The notes under the pieces: model-generated
Database searches by the model: none
The model's input: only the letters and a program-made list of their open reading frames with translations
What the model was told of the DNA's origin: nothing
In this document: piece by piece, positions 6,677 through 14,080 of the stretch
How the letters are laid out: each line of letters begins with the position of its first letter
Numbering within the stretch: position 1 is the first letter of the stretch
Made by a program: the position numbers and the translations under genes
Source of the DNA: a virus
Length of the DNA stretch: 22,071 nucleotides
Reading direction: 5' to 3' (one strand)
Virus record (IMG/VR): IMGVR_UViG_3300008113_010014
Span: 1 to 22,071 of that record

Positions 6677-9045
6677 CAGATATTTTTGATAGGGTTCTCC
6701 ACCATTATGGGAGAAAAGGTGAAAAACTTTTTAGTTTGAACATCGGTGCAATGGACGGTGTATTATTTGATGAGTTAATTGGTTATACAACATCGTATAA
6801 CTTTAAAGGTTTGTATGTTGAACCAATTCCATATTTGTTCGAAAGACTAAAAAAGAACATAGGTGAGAACGGTAATTTGTTTGAAAATGCCGCAATTTCT
6901 GATGAGAATGGTACTATTAAAATGATGACCATTGACCAAGAGGCAATTGATAATGGTGAAGTACATTCTTGTTTCTATGGAATGAGTGCGGTTTACCCAC
7001 CCAAAAATGGTTTGGGTAGTGAGGGTGATAAAGAAGTTGTTGAGAAATACGGAAAAATTGTTGAGGTACCTTGTATTACATTAGAAACATTGTTTAAAAA
7101 ACATAACATTACTTCTTTTGATGTATTAAAAATCGACGCTGAAGGACATGATTATCAGATTTTTAAACAATTAGATTTGAATACCTACAGACCTAAAGTA
7201 ATAAGATTGGAGTGGGTAAACTTAGATAAGGAACAACAAAAAAATATTTTAGATATATTCACAAATAATAATTATAGATACGAATTTTTAGAACAAGATA
7301 TTATTGCAGCCCCTATAGAAATCTATGAAGAACTTGAAGAACCTGTTCAATCTAAACCAAAACCTGATAGTAACTCGGGTATTACTTTAGTAACAGGATT
7401 ATGGAACATCAGAAGAGATTCACTCTCTGAAGGTTGGTCTCGTTCATATCAACATTATTTGGATAAATTCCAACAATTACTACAGGTGGAAAATAATATG
7501 ATTATTTTCGGGGACTCAGAATTAGAATCTTTTGTATGGGCACACAGGGATAAAAAAAATACTATTTTTATTAATAGACCCCAAGAATGGTTTAAGGGTG
7601 AATTTTATGATAAAATTCAGGAAATCAGAAGAAATCCTGATTGGTATTCTCAAGCTGGTTGGTTACAGGAATCTACACAAGCTAAGTTAGATATGTACAA
7701 CCCACTTGTAATGTCTAAAATGTTCTTACTTCATGATGCAAAAATTTTGGATTCGTTTGATTCAAAATATATGTTTTGGATTGATGCTGGATTAACAAAC
7801 ACGGTACACCCTGGTTATTTTACTCATGATAAAGTTATCGATAAACTTACCAAATACGTAAGTAAGTTTTCATTTGTTTGTTTCCCTTACGAAGCAAACA
7901 CTGAAATTCACGGATTTAGATTTGATGAAATTAATAAAATAACAGGACAAAAAGTTGAATTAGTTGGTCGTGGTGGATTTTTTGGTGGACCTAAAAACTC
8001 AATAGGTGATATTAATTCAATATACTACAATCTTTTACAATCAACACTAAACAAAGGTTTGATGGGTACTGAGGAAAGTATTTTTTCAATCATGGTCTAT
8101 AAACATGCCGATTTGGTTGATTATTTTGAGATTGAATCAAATGGATTGTTTGGTAAGTTCTTTGAAGATTTAAAGAACGATAGGTTGGTTAGAAAGAACA
8201 AACAAAATTTACTTTCACCAAGTGATGATTTAGACACTTCTAATTCGGCGTTATATGTTATTACATTCAATAGTCCAAAACAATTTGAAACACTTATTGA
8301 ATCGATGATTCAATACGACAGAAACTTTTTGGACAAACCAAAAAAATACCTTTTAGATAATTCTTCAGACTTATCAACTACCGAGAAATACTCGGAACTA
8401 TGTAACCAACATGGGTTTGAACACATCAAAAAAGATAACTTAGGTATTTGTGGGGGTAGACAATGGATTGCAGAACATGCCGAAGAAAATGATTTTGATT
8501 TTTATTTCTTTTTTGAAGATGATATGTTTTTCTATCCAAAAGAAGGAAGTGTTTGTAAAAATGGATTTAATCGATATGTAGAAGATTTTTATAATAAATC
8601 TTTGATGATTACTAAAAAATATCATTATGATTTTTTGAAATTCAATTACACCGAGTTTTATGGTGATAATGGGATTCAATGGTCTTGGTATAATGTTCCA
8701 CAATCTTTTAGAGAAAAACATTGGCCAAACAAATCACAACTTCCTGTACAAGGAACTGACCCTAATGCACCAAGAACTAAATTCAACAATATTAGAAGTT
8801 ATCAAGGAATTCCTTTTGTTGATGGAGAAATTTATTATTGCAATTGGCCTCAAGTAGTGACAAAACACGGTAATAGAAAAATGTTCTTAACAGAAAAATG
8901 GGCACATCCCTTTGAACAAACTTGGATGAGTTATATGTTCCAACAAACAATTAAGGGTGATATTAAACCCTCAATGTTGTTAATGACACCAACCGAACAC
9001 GATAGATTTGATTTCTATGATGGAAAATTGAGAAAAGAGTCCTAA
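6673..9045 (+). CDS. Three-domain fusion: FkbM methyltransferase, HtrL/YibB domain and GT-A glycosyltransferase
   Basis: A 790-residue protein with three recognisable enzymes. Residues 1-215 are an FkbM-type SAM methyltransferase: NIGAMDGVLFDE (23-34) for SAM binding, YVEPIP (48-53), and DVLKIDAEGHD (150-160). After a Pro/Glu/Lys-rich linker (about 217-235), residues 236-500 form an HtrL/YibB domain with TLVTGLWNIRRDS and YMFWIDAGLTNTVHPG (366-381). Residues about 525-790 form a GT-A-like glycosyltransferase: ALYVITFNSPKQFETLIES start, NLGICGGRQW (589-598) and the acidic metal motif FFFEDDMFF (612-620). The predicted product could both extend and O-methylate one glycan. It ends the operon; the stop is followed 18 bases later by a structural-type gene. 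The domain calls are by motif; the third is the least certain. Confidence 0.75.
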   Translation: MTDIFDRVLHHYGRKGEKLFSLNIGAMDGVLFDELIGYTTSYNFKGLYVEPIPYLFERLKKNIGENGNLFENAAISDENGTIKMMTIDQEAIDNGEVHSCFYGMSAVYPPKNGLGSEGDKEVVEKYGKIVEVPCITLETLFKKHNITSFDVLKIDAEGHDYQIFKQLDLNTYRPKVIRLEWVNLDKEQQKNILDIFTNNNYRYEFLEQDIIAAPIEIYEELEEPVQSKPKPDSNSGITLVTGLWNIRRDSLSEGWSRSYQHYLDKFQQLLQVENNMIIFGDSELESFVWAHRDKKNTIFINRPQEWFKGEFYDKIQEIRRNPDWYSQAGWLQESTQAKLDMYNPLVMSKMFLLHDAKILDSFDSKYMFWIDAGLTNTVHPGYFTHDKVIDKLTKYVSKFSFVCFPYEANTEIHGFRFDEINKITGQKVELVGRGGFFGGPKNSIGDINSIYYNLLQSTLNKGLMGTEESIFSIMVYKHADLVDYFEIESNGLFGKFFEDLKNDRLVRKNKQNLLSPSDDLDTSNSALYVITFNSPKQFETLIESMIQYDRNFLDKPKKYLLDNSSDLSTTEKYSELCNQHGFEHIKKDNLGICGGRQWIAEHAEENDFDFYFFFEDDMFFYPKEGSVCKNGFNRYVEDFYNKSLMITKKYHYDFLKFNYTEFYGDNGIQWSWYNVPQSFREKHWPNKSQLPVQGTDPNAPRTKFNNIRSYQGIPFVDGEIYYCNWPQVVTKHGNRKMFLTEKWAHPFEQTWMSYMFQQTIKGDIKPSMLLMTPTEHDRFDFYDGKLRKES

Positions 9046-9063
9046 CAAAGTATTTATCTTTGT
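9045..9063 (+). promoter_or_regulatory. AGTATTTAT motif inside a small hairpin touching the 9064 start
   Basis: ACAAAG (9045-9050) and CTTTGT (9058-9063) are perfect inverted repeats enclosing TATTTAT, and the second arm ends directly at the ATG. AGTATTTAT (9049-9057) recurs before other structural genes in this window. TATCTTTG here also resembles the Bacteroidota -7 box TAnnTTTG. It may be a promoter element, or a structure limiting start access; neither is shown. Confidence 0.3.
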
Positions 9064-9441
9064 ATGGAATTTTTTATCAGGAAAAATGCAACTTTACCGC
9101 TTTTGAAAATGCAAGTGGTTAAAGATGGTCGAAGTGGTTATCTTGAATTGATGGACAATTTAGAAACCGCAACGATTTACTTTACCATGATAAATGTTGC
9201 TACGGGTATTCCTAAGATAGTGTCAGCCCCTTGTCAAATTGTTAGTTTGATTTTAGCAGATGGTGCAACTACGGAATATTATATCTATTATAGGTTTACT
9301 TCAAGAGACACAAACACACCAGGTCGTTATCAAGGACAATTCTTAATTAAGAACGAACAAGGAAATCTAATCGTTCCAATCAGAGAAGATTTGTTTGTTA
9401 ACGTAGAAGATAGTTTTATTTCAGAAACCGCTTGTTGTTAA
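9064..9441 (+). CDS. Small beta-rich structural-type protein (BppU_N-like)
   Basis: The 125-residue protein has alternating hydrophobic strands typical of an Ig-like or beta-sandwich fold: a start FFIRKNATLPLLKMQVV, a strand pair around TIYFTMINVATG (38-49), a Y-rich strand YYIYYRF, then GRYQGQFLIKNEQG (87-100) and a final VNVEDSFI strand. This order resembles the N-terminal domain of phage baseplate upper proteins (BppU_N) that anchors receptor-binding parts. No signal peptide. It sits 18 bases after the glycan operon and 100 bases before the polymerase gene, so it may be cotranscribed with the operon. It ends in a CC pair. Likely a virion baseplate or fibre adaptor; the family link is by pattern only. 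Confidence 0.5.
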   Translation: MEFFIRKNATLPLLKMQVVKDGRSGYLELMDNLETATIYFTMINVATGIPKIVSAPCQIVSLILADGATTEYYIYYRFTSRDTNTPGRYQGQFLIKNEQGNLIVPIREDLFVNVEDSFISETACC

Positions 9442-9479
9442 TTTTGACAAAGAGGTTTTGTTTTGTATATTTACATTTG
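9442..9479 (+). promoter_or_regulatory. Candidate Bacteroidota-type promoter before DNA polymerase
   Basis: TACATTTG (9472-9479) matches the -7 consensus TAnnTTTG of Bacteroidota sigma-ABfr promoters. TTTTG (9442-9446) is a possible -33 box, with a 25-base gap, longer than the usual about 17-23. Transcription would begin near 9486 and give a leader of about 55 bases including a hairpin. The region lies in the 100-base gap before the polymerase. Confidence 0.35.
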
Positions 9480-9495
9480 AATGAGTAAGACAAAC

Positions 9496-9510
9496 TCCAC
9501 ATAGTGTGGA
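9496..9510 (+). promoter_or_regulatory. Leader hairpin upstream of DNA polymerase, possible translational operator
   Basis: TCCACA (9496-9501), loop TAG, and TGTGGA (9505-9510) form a perfect 6-bp stem 31 bases before the polymerase ATG at 9542. In T4 and RB69 the polymerase represses its own translation by binding a hairpin in its leader. The analogy in position and size is suggestive, but the loop here is shorter and no Shine-Dalgarno is covered. Confidence 0.35.
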
Positions 9511-9541
9511 AGAAAATGTGTCCCTCGGTAAATTGTAACTT

Positions 9542-12352
9542 ATGATTGATGCAAACGAAATTAAAACTTTCTTAGAAGGTAATGACCCTGAAGAGTTTAT
9601 TGTTGCGTGTGAATTTGACTACGCTTCAGACTCTGTCTACAAAATTAAAGAGATACCCGGTAAGGGTAAAGAAATCCGTAAAGACACCTTCATACCATTT
9701 TGTTGGGTGGGTGATTTACGTGATTTAGGATTCTACAACAATTCCAAAGGAGCCCAAAAAGAGGCAATGTCCAAACATGGAATTATAATTGAAAAACTTG
9801 AGACCCGTGGTGACGAACGAATGGAGAATGGTTTAACCTTTATGGTTAAGTCACTTAAAGGTTACCGTAGTCTTATACAGTTTTTCCGTGAAGGTGGGGG
9901 AGACCCGTGGAGTGAAAAATACAAAGATAAGATTCTTATCTTACCACCTGTAGAACAATATTTTATATCAAAAGAGAAACGATTGTTCAAGGGATATGAA
10001 GATTATGATGAGGTAACCCGAATGGTATATGACTTGGAGACGACCTCACTTGAACCCAAGGATGGTCGTATATTCATGATAGGTATTCGTACAAACAAAG
10101 GATACAACAAGATTATTGAGTGTATTAATGAAGAAGACGAAAAGAAAGGTATCTTAGAGTTTTTTGACGTAATCAATAAACTTAAACCAAGTATTATCGG
10201 TGGTTATAACTCAGCAAACTTTGACTGGTATTGGATTTTTGAAAGATGTAAAATCTTGGGTATCGATATCCGTAAGGTTTGTAAATCACTACACCCTGAA
10301 CATTCAATTTCTCAAAAGAAGAATATTCTAAAACTTGCTAACGAGGTTGAGGACTTTATGCAAACCTCAATTTGGGGTTATAACGTAATTGATATTATCC
10401 ACGCTGTTAGACGTGCACAAGCAATCAACTCGTCCATCAAAGCTGCGGGTTTGAAATATATTGCCGAATATATTAACGCCAAAGAACCAGACCGTGTATA
10501 CATTAACCACGATAGTATTGGTAAGATGTACACCGAAAACAAGGAGTATTGGTTGAACATCAAAAACGGTGAATACAGGAAAAAAGGTGACTTTGTTGAT
10601 TTAGATAAAAAGTTTCCCGACACCTATCTATTAACCACAGGTTCTGAGATTGTAGAACGATATCTTCAAGATGACTTGGAAGAAACTTTAAAGGTTGATA
10701 AAGAATTTAACCAAGCATCTTTCTTACTTGCATCCATGATTCCAACAACATACGAGAGAGTATCTACTATGGGTACTGCAACTCTATGGAAGATGTTAAT
10801 GTTAGCTTGGTCTTACAAACACAATTTGGCAATTCCTGCTAAACAAAGTAAGACCGACTTTGTTGGTGGTCTTTCACGTTTGTTGAAGGTTGGTTATTCA
10901 AAAGACGTACTCAAACTCGACTTCTCGTCACTATACCCTTCTATTCAGTTGGTACACGATGTATTTCCCCAATGTGATGTGACAGGTGCAATGAAAGGAA
11001 TGTTGAAGTACTTCCGTGACACTCGTATTATGTACAAACAGTTGGCGGAACAAAATGAAAAAACAAACCCCCAATTAGCTGCAACATACAATAACAAACA
11101 GTTACCGATTAAAATCTTTATTAACTCGATGTTCGGTGCGTTGTCGGCTCCTCAGGTATTTGCTTGGGGTGACATGTATATGGGTGAACAGATTACCTGT
11201 ACGGGTCGTCAGTATCTACGTCAGATGATTAAGTTCTTTATGTCTCGTGGATATACTCCCCTTGTAATGGATACGGACGGTGTGAACTTTTCACTACCTG
11301 AGGGTGCAAATGAAAGAAAGTATGTGGGTCGTGGATTGAACTGGAAAGTAAAACTTGATAAAGTTTACGAGGGTGCTGAGGCGGACGTTGCTGAATACAA
11401 CGACATATTCATGAGGGGGGAAATGGCTCTTGATACTGATGGGGTTTGGCCTTCGTGTATTAACCTCGCCCGTAAGAACTATGCGGTTATGGATTACAAG
11501 GGTAAGATTAAACTAACGGGTAACTCAATCAAATCAAAGAAACTTCCTGGTTACATTGAGAAGTTCTTGGATAAAGGTATTAAGATGTTATTAGAGGGTA
11601 AGGGTCCTGAGTTTGTTGAGTATTATTATGAATACCTCCAAAAGATTTACGACAAACAAATTCCACTTGCTCAGATTGCACAAAAGGCGAGAATTAAACA
11701 AACCCTTGCAGAATACAAATATCGTTGTACACAGAAGACCAAAGCGGGTTCTTTGATGTCTCGACAAGCTCACATGGAGTTGGCAATTGCACACAAAATG
11801 AATGTCAATTTGGGTGATACGATTATGTATGTTAACAACGGAACCAAGTCTTCTCAAGGTGATGTTCAAAAAGTTGGTAAATTAAAGAGTGGTTGGAGAA
11901 AAGAAGATTCAGAATACTATGTGAACTTACACGGTCATTTACCTCCCGATAGTTTAGATTCAATCATCAAATTGAATTGTTACATTTTGGACCCAGCCGA
12001 CCTTGAGAACAATCCCGATATGACAGGTGAATATAACGTACCTCGTGCAATTACAACTTTTAACAAACGAATTGAACCTTTAATGGTATGTTTTAAAGAA
12101 GAGGTACGTAACAATCTTATTGTTGATAAACCTGAAGACAGAGGGATATTTACAAAGTCTCAGTGTGAACTGATTAACGGTTTACCTATGGGACCTGGTG
12201 ACCAAGATGATTTGGACGAGGTTATGACTATGTCAGATGGTGAGATTAAATATTGGGAAAAACGAGGACTACCGTCAAATTATATGTATGGTTTGGCAGA
12301 AGAAGGGTGGGAGCAGTATATTTACCAATATGAAACTGAAACAATTGGTTGA
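9542..12352 (+). CDS. 43: Family B DNA polymerase (gp43-type)
   Basis: The 936-residue replicative polymerase has a complete 3'-5' proofreading site: Exo I MVYDLETTS with D164/E166, Exo II GYNSANFDWYW with D228, and Exo III YLQDD with Y374 and D378. The polymerase site has motif A LKLDFSSLYPSIQLV (D460), motif B K524...NSMFGALSAP (528-537) and motif C VMDTDGVNF (D577/D579). Motif C has G where most family B enzymes have S. A lysine-rich KSKKLPGY stretch follows in the palm. The length is close to T4 gp43 (about 900). ATG at 9542 follows an A/T tract with no Shine-Dalgarno; a hairpin lies in the leader. The 3' end overlaps the next gene by 23 bases. The gene looks less AT-rich than the glycan operon, with more CGT arginine codons. 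Confidence 0.95.
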   Translation: MIDANEIKTFLEGNDPEEFIVACEFDYASDSVYKIKEIPGKGKEIRKDTFIPFCWVGDLRDLGFYNNSKGAQKEAMSKHGIIIEKLETRGDERMENGLTFMVKSLKGYRSLIQFFREGGGDPWSEKYKDKILILPPVEQYFISKEKRLFKGYEDYDEVTRMVYDLETTSLEPKDGRIFMIGIRTNKGYNKIIECINEEDEKKGILEFFDVINKLKPSIIGGYNSANFDWYWIFERCKILGIDIRKVCKSLHPEHSISQKKNILKLANEVEDFMQTSIWGYNVIDIIHAVRRAQAINSSIKAAGLKYIAEYINAKEPDRVYINHDSIGKMYTENKEYWLNIKNGEYRKKGDFVDLDKKFPDTYLLTTGSEIVERYLQDDLEETLKVDKEFNQASFLLASMIPTTYERVSTMGTATLWKMLMLAWSYKHNLAIPAKQSKTDFVGGLSRLLKVGYSKDVLKLDFSSLYPSIQLVHDVFPQCDVTGAMKGMLKYFRDTRIMYKQLAEQNEKTNPQLAATYNNKQLPIKIFINSMFGALSAPQVFAWGDMYMGEQITCTGRQYLRQMIKFFMSRGYTPLVMDTDGVNFSLPEGANERKYVGRGLNWKVKLDKVYEGAEADVAEYNDIFMRGEMALDTDGVWPSCINLARKNYAVMDYKGKIKLTGNSIKSKKLPGYIEKFLDKGIKMLLEGKGPEFVEYYYEYLQKIYDKQIPLAQIAQKARIKQTLAEYKYRCTQKTKAGSLMSRQAHMELAIAHKMNVNLGDTIMYVNNGTKSSQGDVQKVGKLKSGWRKEDSEYYVNLHGHLPPDSLDSIIKLNCYILDPADLENNPDMTGEYNVPRAITTFNKRIEPLMVCFKEEVRNNLIVDKPEDRGIFTKSQCELINGLPMGPGDQDDLDEVMTMSDGEIKYWEKRGLPSNYMYGLAEEGWEQYIYQYETETIG

Positions 12353-12617
12353 TTTCTCAGTCAACAATCCTGAGGCAGACTTTTGGTTAATTCGTAAGGG
12401 TGATGAGTCTACTGTTGGTTCTCCAACTAAAACTTTTTCACCTGAACACATTGGAGTTACGGTAACTCGTAGAGACTTGGTACTTCCCGAGTATCTATTT
12501 TATGTGTTCCAATATTTGGTTATGAATGGTACAATCAAAAGTTTGTCACACGGAACTACCCGTTTGAAAAACATTAGAACAAGTGATATTGGTAATATTA
12601 CCGTTACGACTGCTTAA
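12330..12617 (+). CDS. Orphan HsdS target-recognition-domain-like protein
   Basis: The start chosen is ATG 12330, inside the end of the polymerase gene (23-base overlap), because upstream residues in this frame do not fit. The 95 residues contain WLIRKGDESTVGSPTK (19-34), FSPEHIGVTV, then LPEYLFYVFQYLVMNGTIKS (about 52-71) and LSHGTTRLKNIRTSDIGNIT. The last part follows the pattern of the closing portion of a type I restriction specificity (HsdS) target-recognition domain, where a tyrosine-rich helix is followed by a G-T/S-T turn and a short strand. There is only one half-domain and no HsdS coiled-coil helix, and no HsdR/HsdM is nearby. Similar small proteins are, from memory, found in other marine T4-like phages. 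Its role is unknown; DNA binding or an effect on host type I systems is conjecture. Confidence 0.55.
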   Translation: MKLKQLVDFSVNNPEADFWLIRKGDESTVGSPTKTFSPEHIGVTVTRRDLVLPEYLFYVFQYLVMNGTIKSLSHGTTRLKNIRTSDIGNITVTTA

Positions 12618-12939
12618 GTCCGTCTGAAGATATAATATACCAAGTACCGGCACAGAAACGGAACTCAACACAAGCTCCTTTACCGATTACTATTTCATCA
12701 TATTCTTCATCAATCCATCCTCTATCAGGAACGATTGTGACATTTGTCATTGCTTTAATTACTGTGTGGTCAGTTGTTGTGGCGTTGAGTTTTATTTTAC
12801 ATTGGTCAACACCACGGATGACAATACAGGCTTCTCCGTTTGTATCATAAGTTGGTTCTGAAACCACGGATACTTCGGAGGTTGTTATTAATTTACCATT
12901 AATTACTCTTTGAGCTGGTGTACTTTTTATAATTGACAT
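12604..12939 (-). CDS. Small beta-rich phage protein, function unknown
   Basis: The 111-residue protein is the last gene of the leftward operon, starting 3 bases after the stop of the gp13-like gene. It overlaps the convergent HsdS-like gene tail to tail by 14 bases. It has many short beta strands: an IVIRGVDQCKIKLNATTTDH segment (about 39-58), a VTIVPD turn, VIGKGACVEFRF, and a C-terminal GTWYIISSDG. The G-x-W-x-I end is common in trimeric fibre and capsid-decoration proteins. I do not recognise a named family. By context it is probably a minor virion protein. Confidence 0.6.
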   Translation of the reverse strand: MSIIKSTPAQRVINGKLITTSEVSVVSEPTYDTNGEACIVIRGVDQCKIKLNATTTDHTVIKAMTNVTIVPDRGWIDEEYDEIVIGKGACVEFRFCAGTWYIISSDGLKQS

Positions 12940-12942
12940 AAA

Positions 12943-14061
12943 TTACATTACATAGATTTGTCTTGGAGCCGCACGGAATTTCATTTGCTTATTTAGATTT
13001 TCAGCAATTTCTGCCTCTTTCTTCATTTGATTCTCGGGACGCAATCTCTCAAGTCTTAACTTAAGTTCTTCTTCTAACTTAGATTTCTCGTCTTTAGATT
13101 CGGTCAACAACGAAGTGTAATCCATTATTAACTCACTATCAGGAGTTTTTAAATTACCTGAATACTTACCCCTAACTCTTGCCAAGGTTTCTTTAGCGTA
13201 GGCGGTAAACCATCTTCTAACCCATTGTTGTGCGGGTGCGTTTAAGTCTTCCCATGTAAGGTCTTGAATAGGTACATCAGAAGGTAATTTGATAACATCA
13301 GGGTTGTCTCTTAAACAATCTGCTCTTGAGTCGGGTGTGGAGTCATAATACCAATACCACACAGCTTTACCCTCATATTCCGAATAATTATTCCAGTTAA
13401 ATCTACCACCAGGTGTGTTCTGAAGATGAACTAATTTTTTTCCATCAGGCAATGCGGTGATTCGGTAAGCCAAATAACCACCCAAGATTCTATTCAAAAT
13501 GTTTGCTTCTTGTGCTCTTAGTAGATAATCAAAACCACTCAACATAAAGTATGAACCTGCGTTACCAAACTGAGCATAACCCGCTTGGTTAGCACCCAAT
13601 CCCATACCACCAAATCCATAATCAGAAGTACCCCACAAAGCCATATTTTGAAATGGTTGGTTTGAAAACCATAATAGTTCGTTTACTTCCCTACCTGCAG
13701 GTATCTCATAGGTTTGAACATTCTTTTCAAGAATAAAGTAATCTTTCTTTAATACCCAAGGACCTTTTGTTTGTAAACCAACAATTTTTGAATATGAATA
13801 TGAGTATTGGTCCTCAAGATTCATTGTTCTTGTTATCAAAGCTTGAGCTACTGATTTTTCACTCATATTCAAATTGACCAAGTTCACCCAACTGGATTCT
13901 ATCAACCAATCCAGGGTGTACTGTTCATAATCTTGGATGGAAAGTTCCATCAAAGAATCTAGCATTTCATCCTCGAGTTCAACACTTCTTAGTGGTGCAC
14001 CAAGTTGGTGTTTAATCCTCGTATAGATTTTACTCCTTTCGGGTTCTGGTATTACTGGCAT
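12943..14061 (-). CDS. Neck (head-completion) protein, gp13-like
   Basis: The 372-residue protein starts IYTRIKHQLGAPLRSVELED (11-30), with helices following that contain EQYTLDWL. T4 gp13 has an equivalent N-terminal pattern of LGAP, then VEL, then helices with a tyrosine-rich end. Central residues (about 125-260) are rich in aromatics and Gly, and about residues 310-350 form a Lys/Glu-rich, probably coiled helix (EEELKLRLERLRPENQ). Function by family: joins the filled head to the tail. It lies third in a leftward operon, 19 bases after the SOD-nuclease gene. The TATAAATACT box (on the + strand) is 3 bases before its ATG. The gp14-like and gp15-like genes are on the opposite strand to the right. 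Confidence 0.55.
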   Translation of the reverse strand: MPVIPEPERSKIYTRIKHQLGAPLRSVELEDEMLDSLMELSIQDYEQYTLDWLIESSWVNLVNLNMSEKSVAQALITRTMNLEDQYSYSYSKIVGLQTKGPWVLKKDYFILEKNVQTYEIPAGREVNELLWFSNQPFQNMALWGTSDYGFGGMGLGANQAGYAQFGNAGSYFMLSGFDYLLRAQEANILNRILGGYLAYRITALPDGKKLVHLQNTPGGRFNWNNYSEYEGKAVWYWYYDSTPDSRADCLRDNPDVIKLPSDVPIQDLTWEDLNAPAQQWVRRWFTAYAKETLARVRGKYSGNLKTPDSELIMDYTSLLTESKDEKSKLEEELKLRLERLRPENQMKKEAEIAENLNKQMKFRAAPRQIYVM

Positions 14062-14064
14062 ACC

Positions 14065-14074
14065 TATAAATACT
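14065..14074. promoter_or_regulatory. T4-late-like octamer / AGTATTTAT motif at the gp13-like start
   Basis: On the + strand this reads TATAAATACT, an exact TATAAATA late-promoter core, but that orientation would transcribe antisense into the SOD-nuclease gene. On the coding (-) strand it reads AGTATTTATA and stands 4 bases before the ATG of the gp13-like gene. Which reading matters is open. Confidence 0.3.
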
Positions 14075-14080
14075 TCGTTT

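Noticed and set aside
9481-9504. Leader peptide from ATG at 9481
   Set aside because: Only seven codons, ending in the hairpin loop TAG; nothing suggests an attenuator.
12237-12329. Longer start for the HsdS-like gene
   Set aside because: Those residues are an alternative frame of the polymerase C-terminus; the ATG at 12330 gives the family-like N-terminus.
14065-14074. TATAAATACT as a rightward late promoter for a sense gene
   Set aside because: The rightward reading has no sense gene for over 3 kb; it is reported only as part of the start-associated motif.
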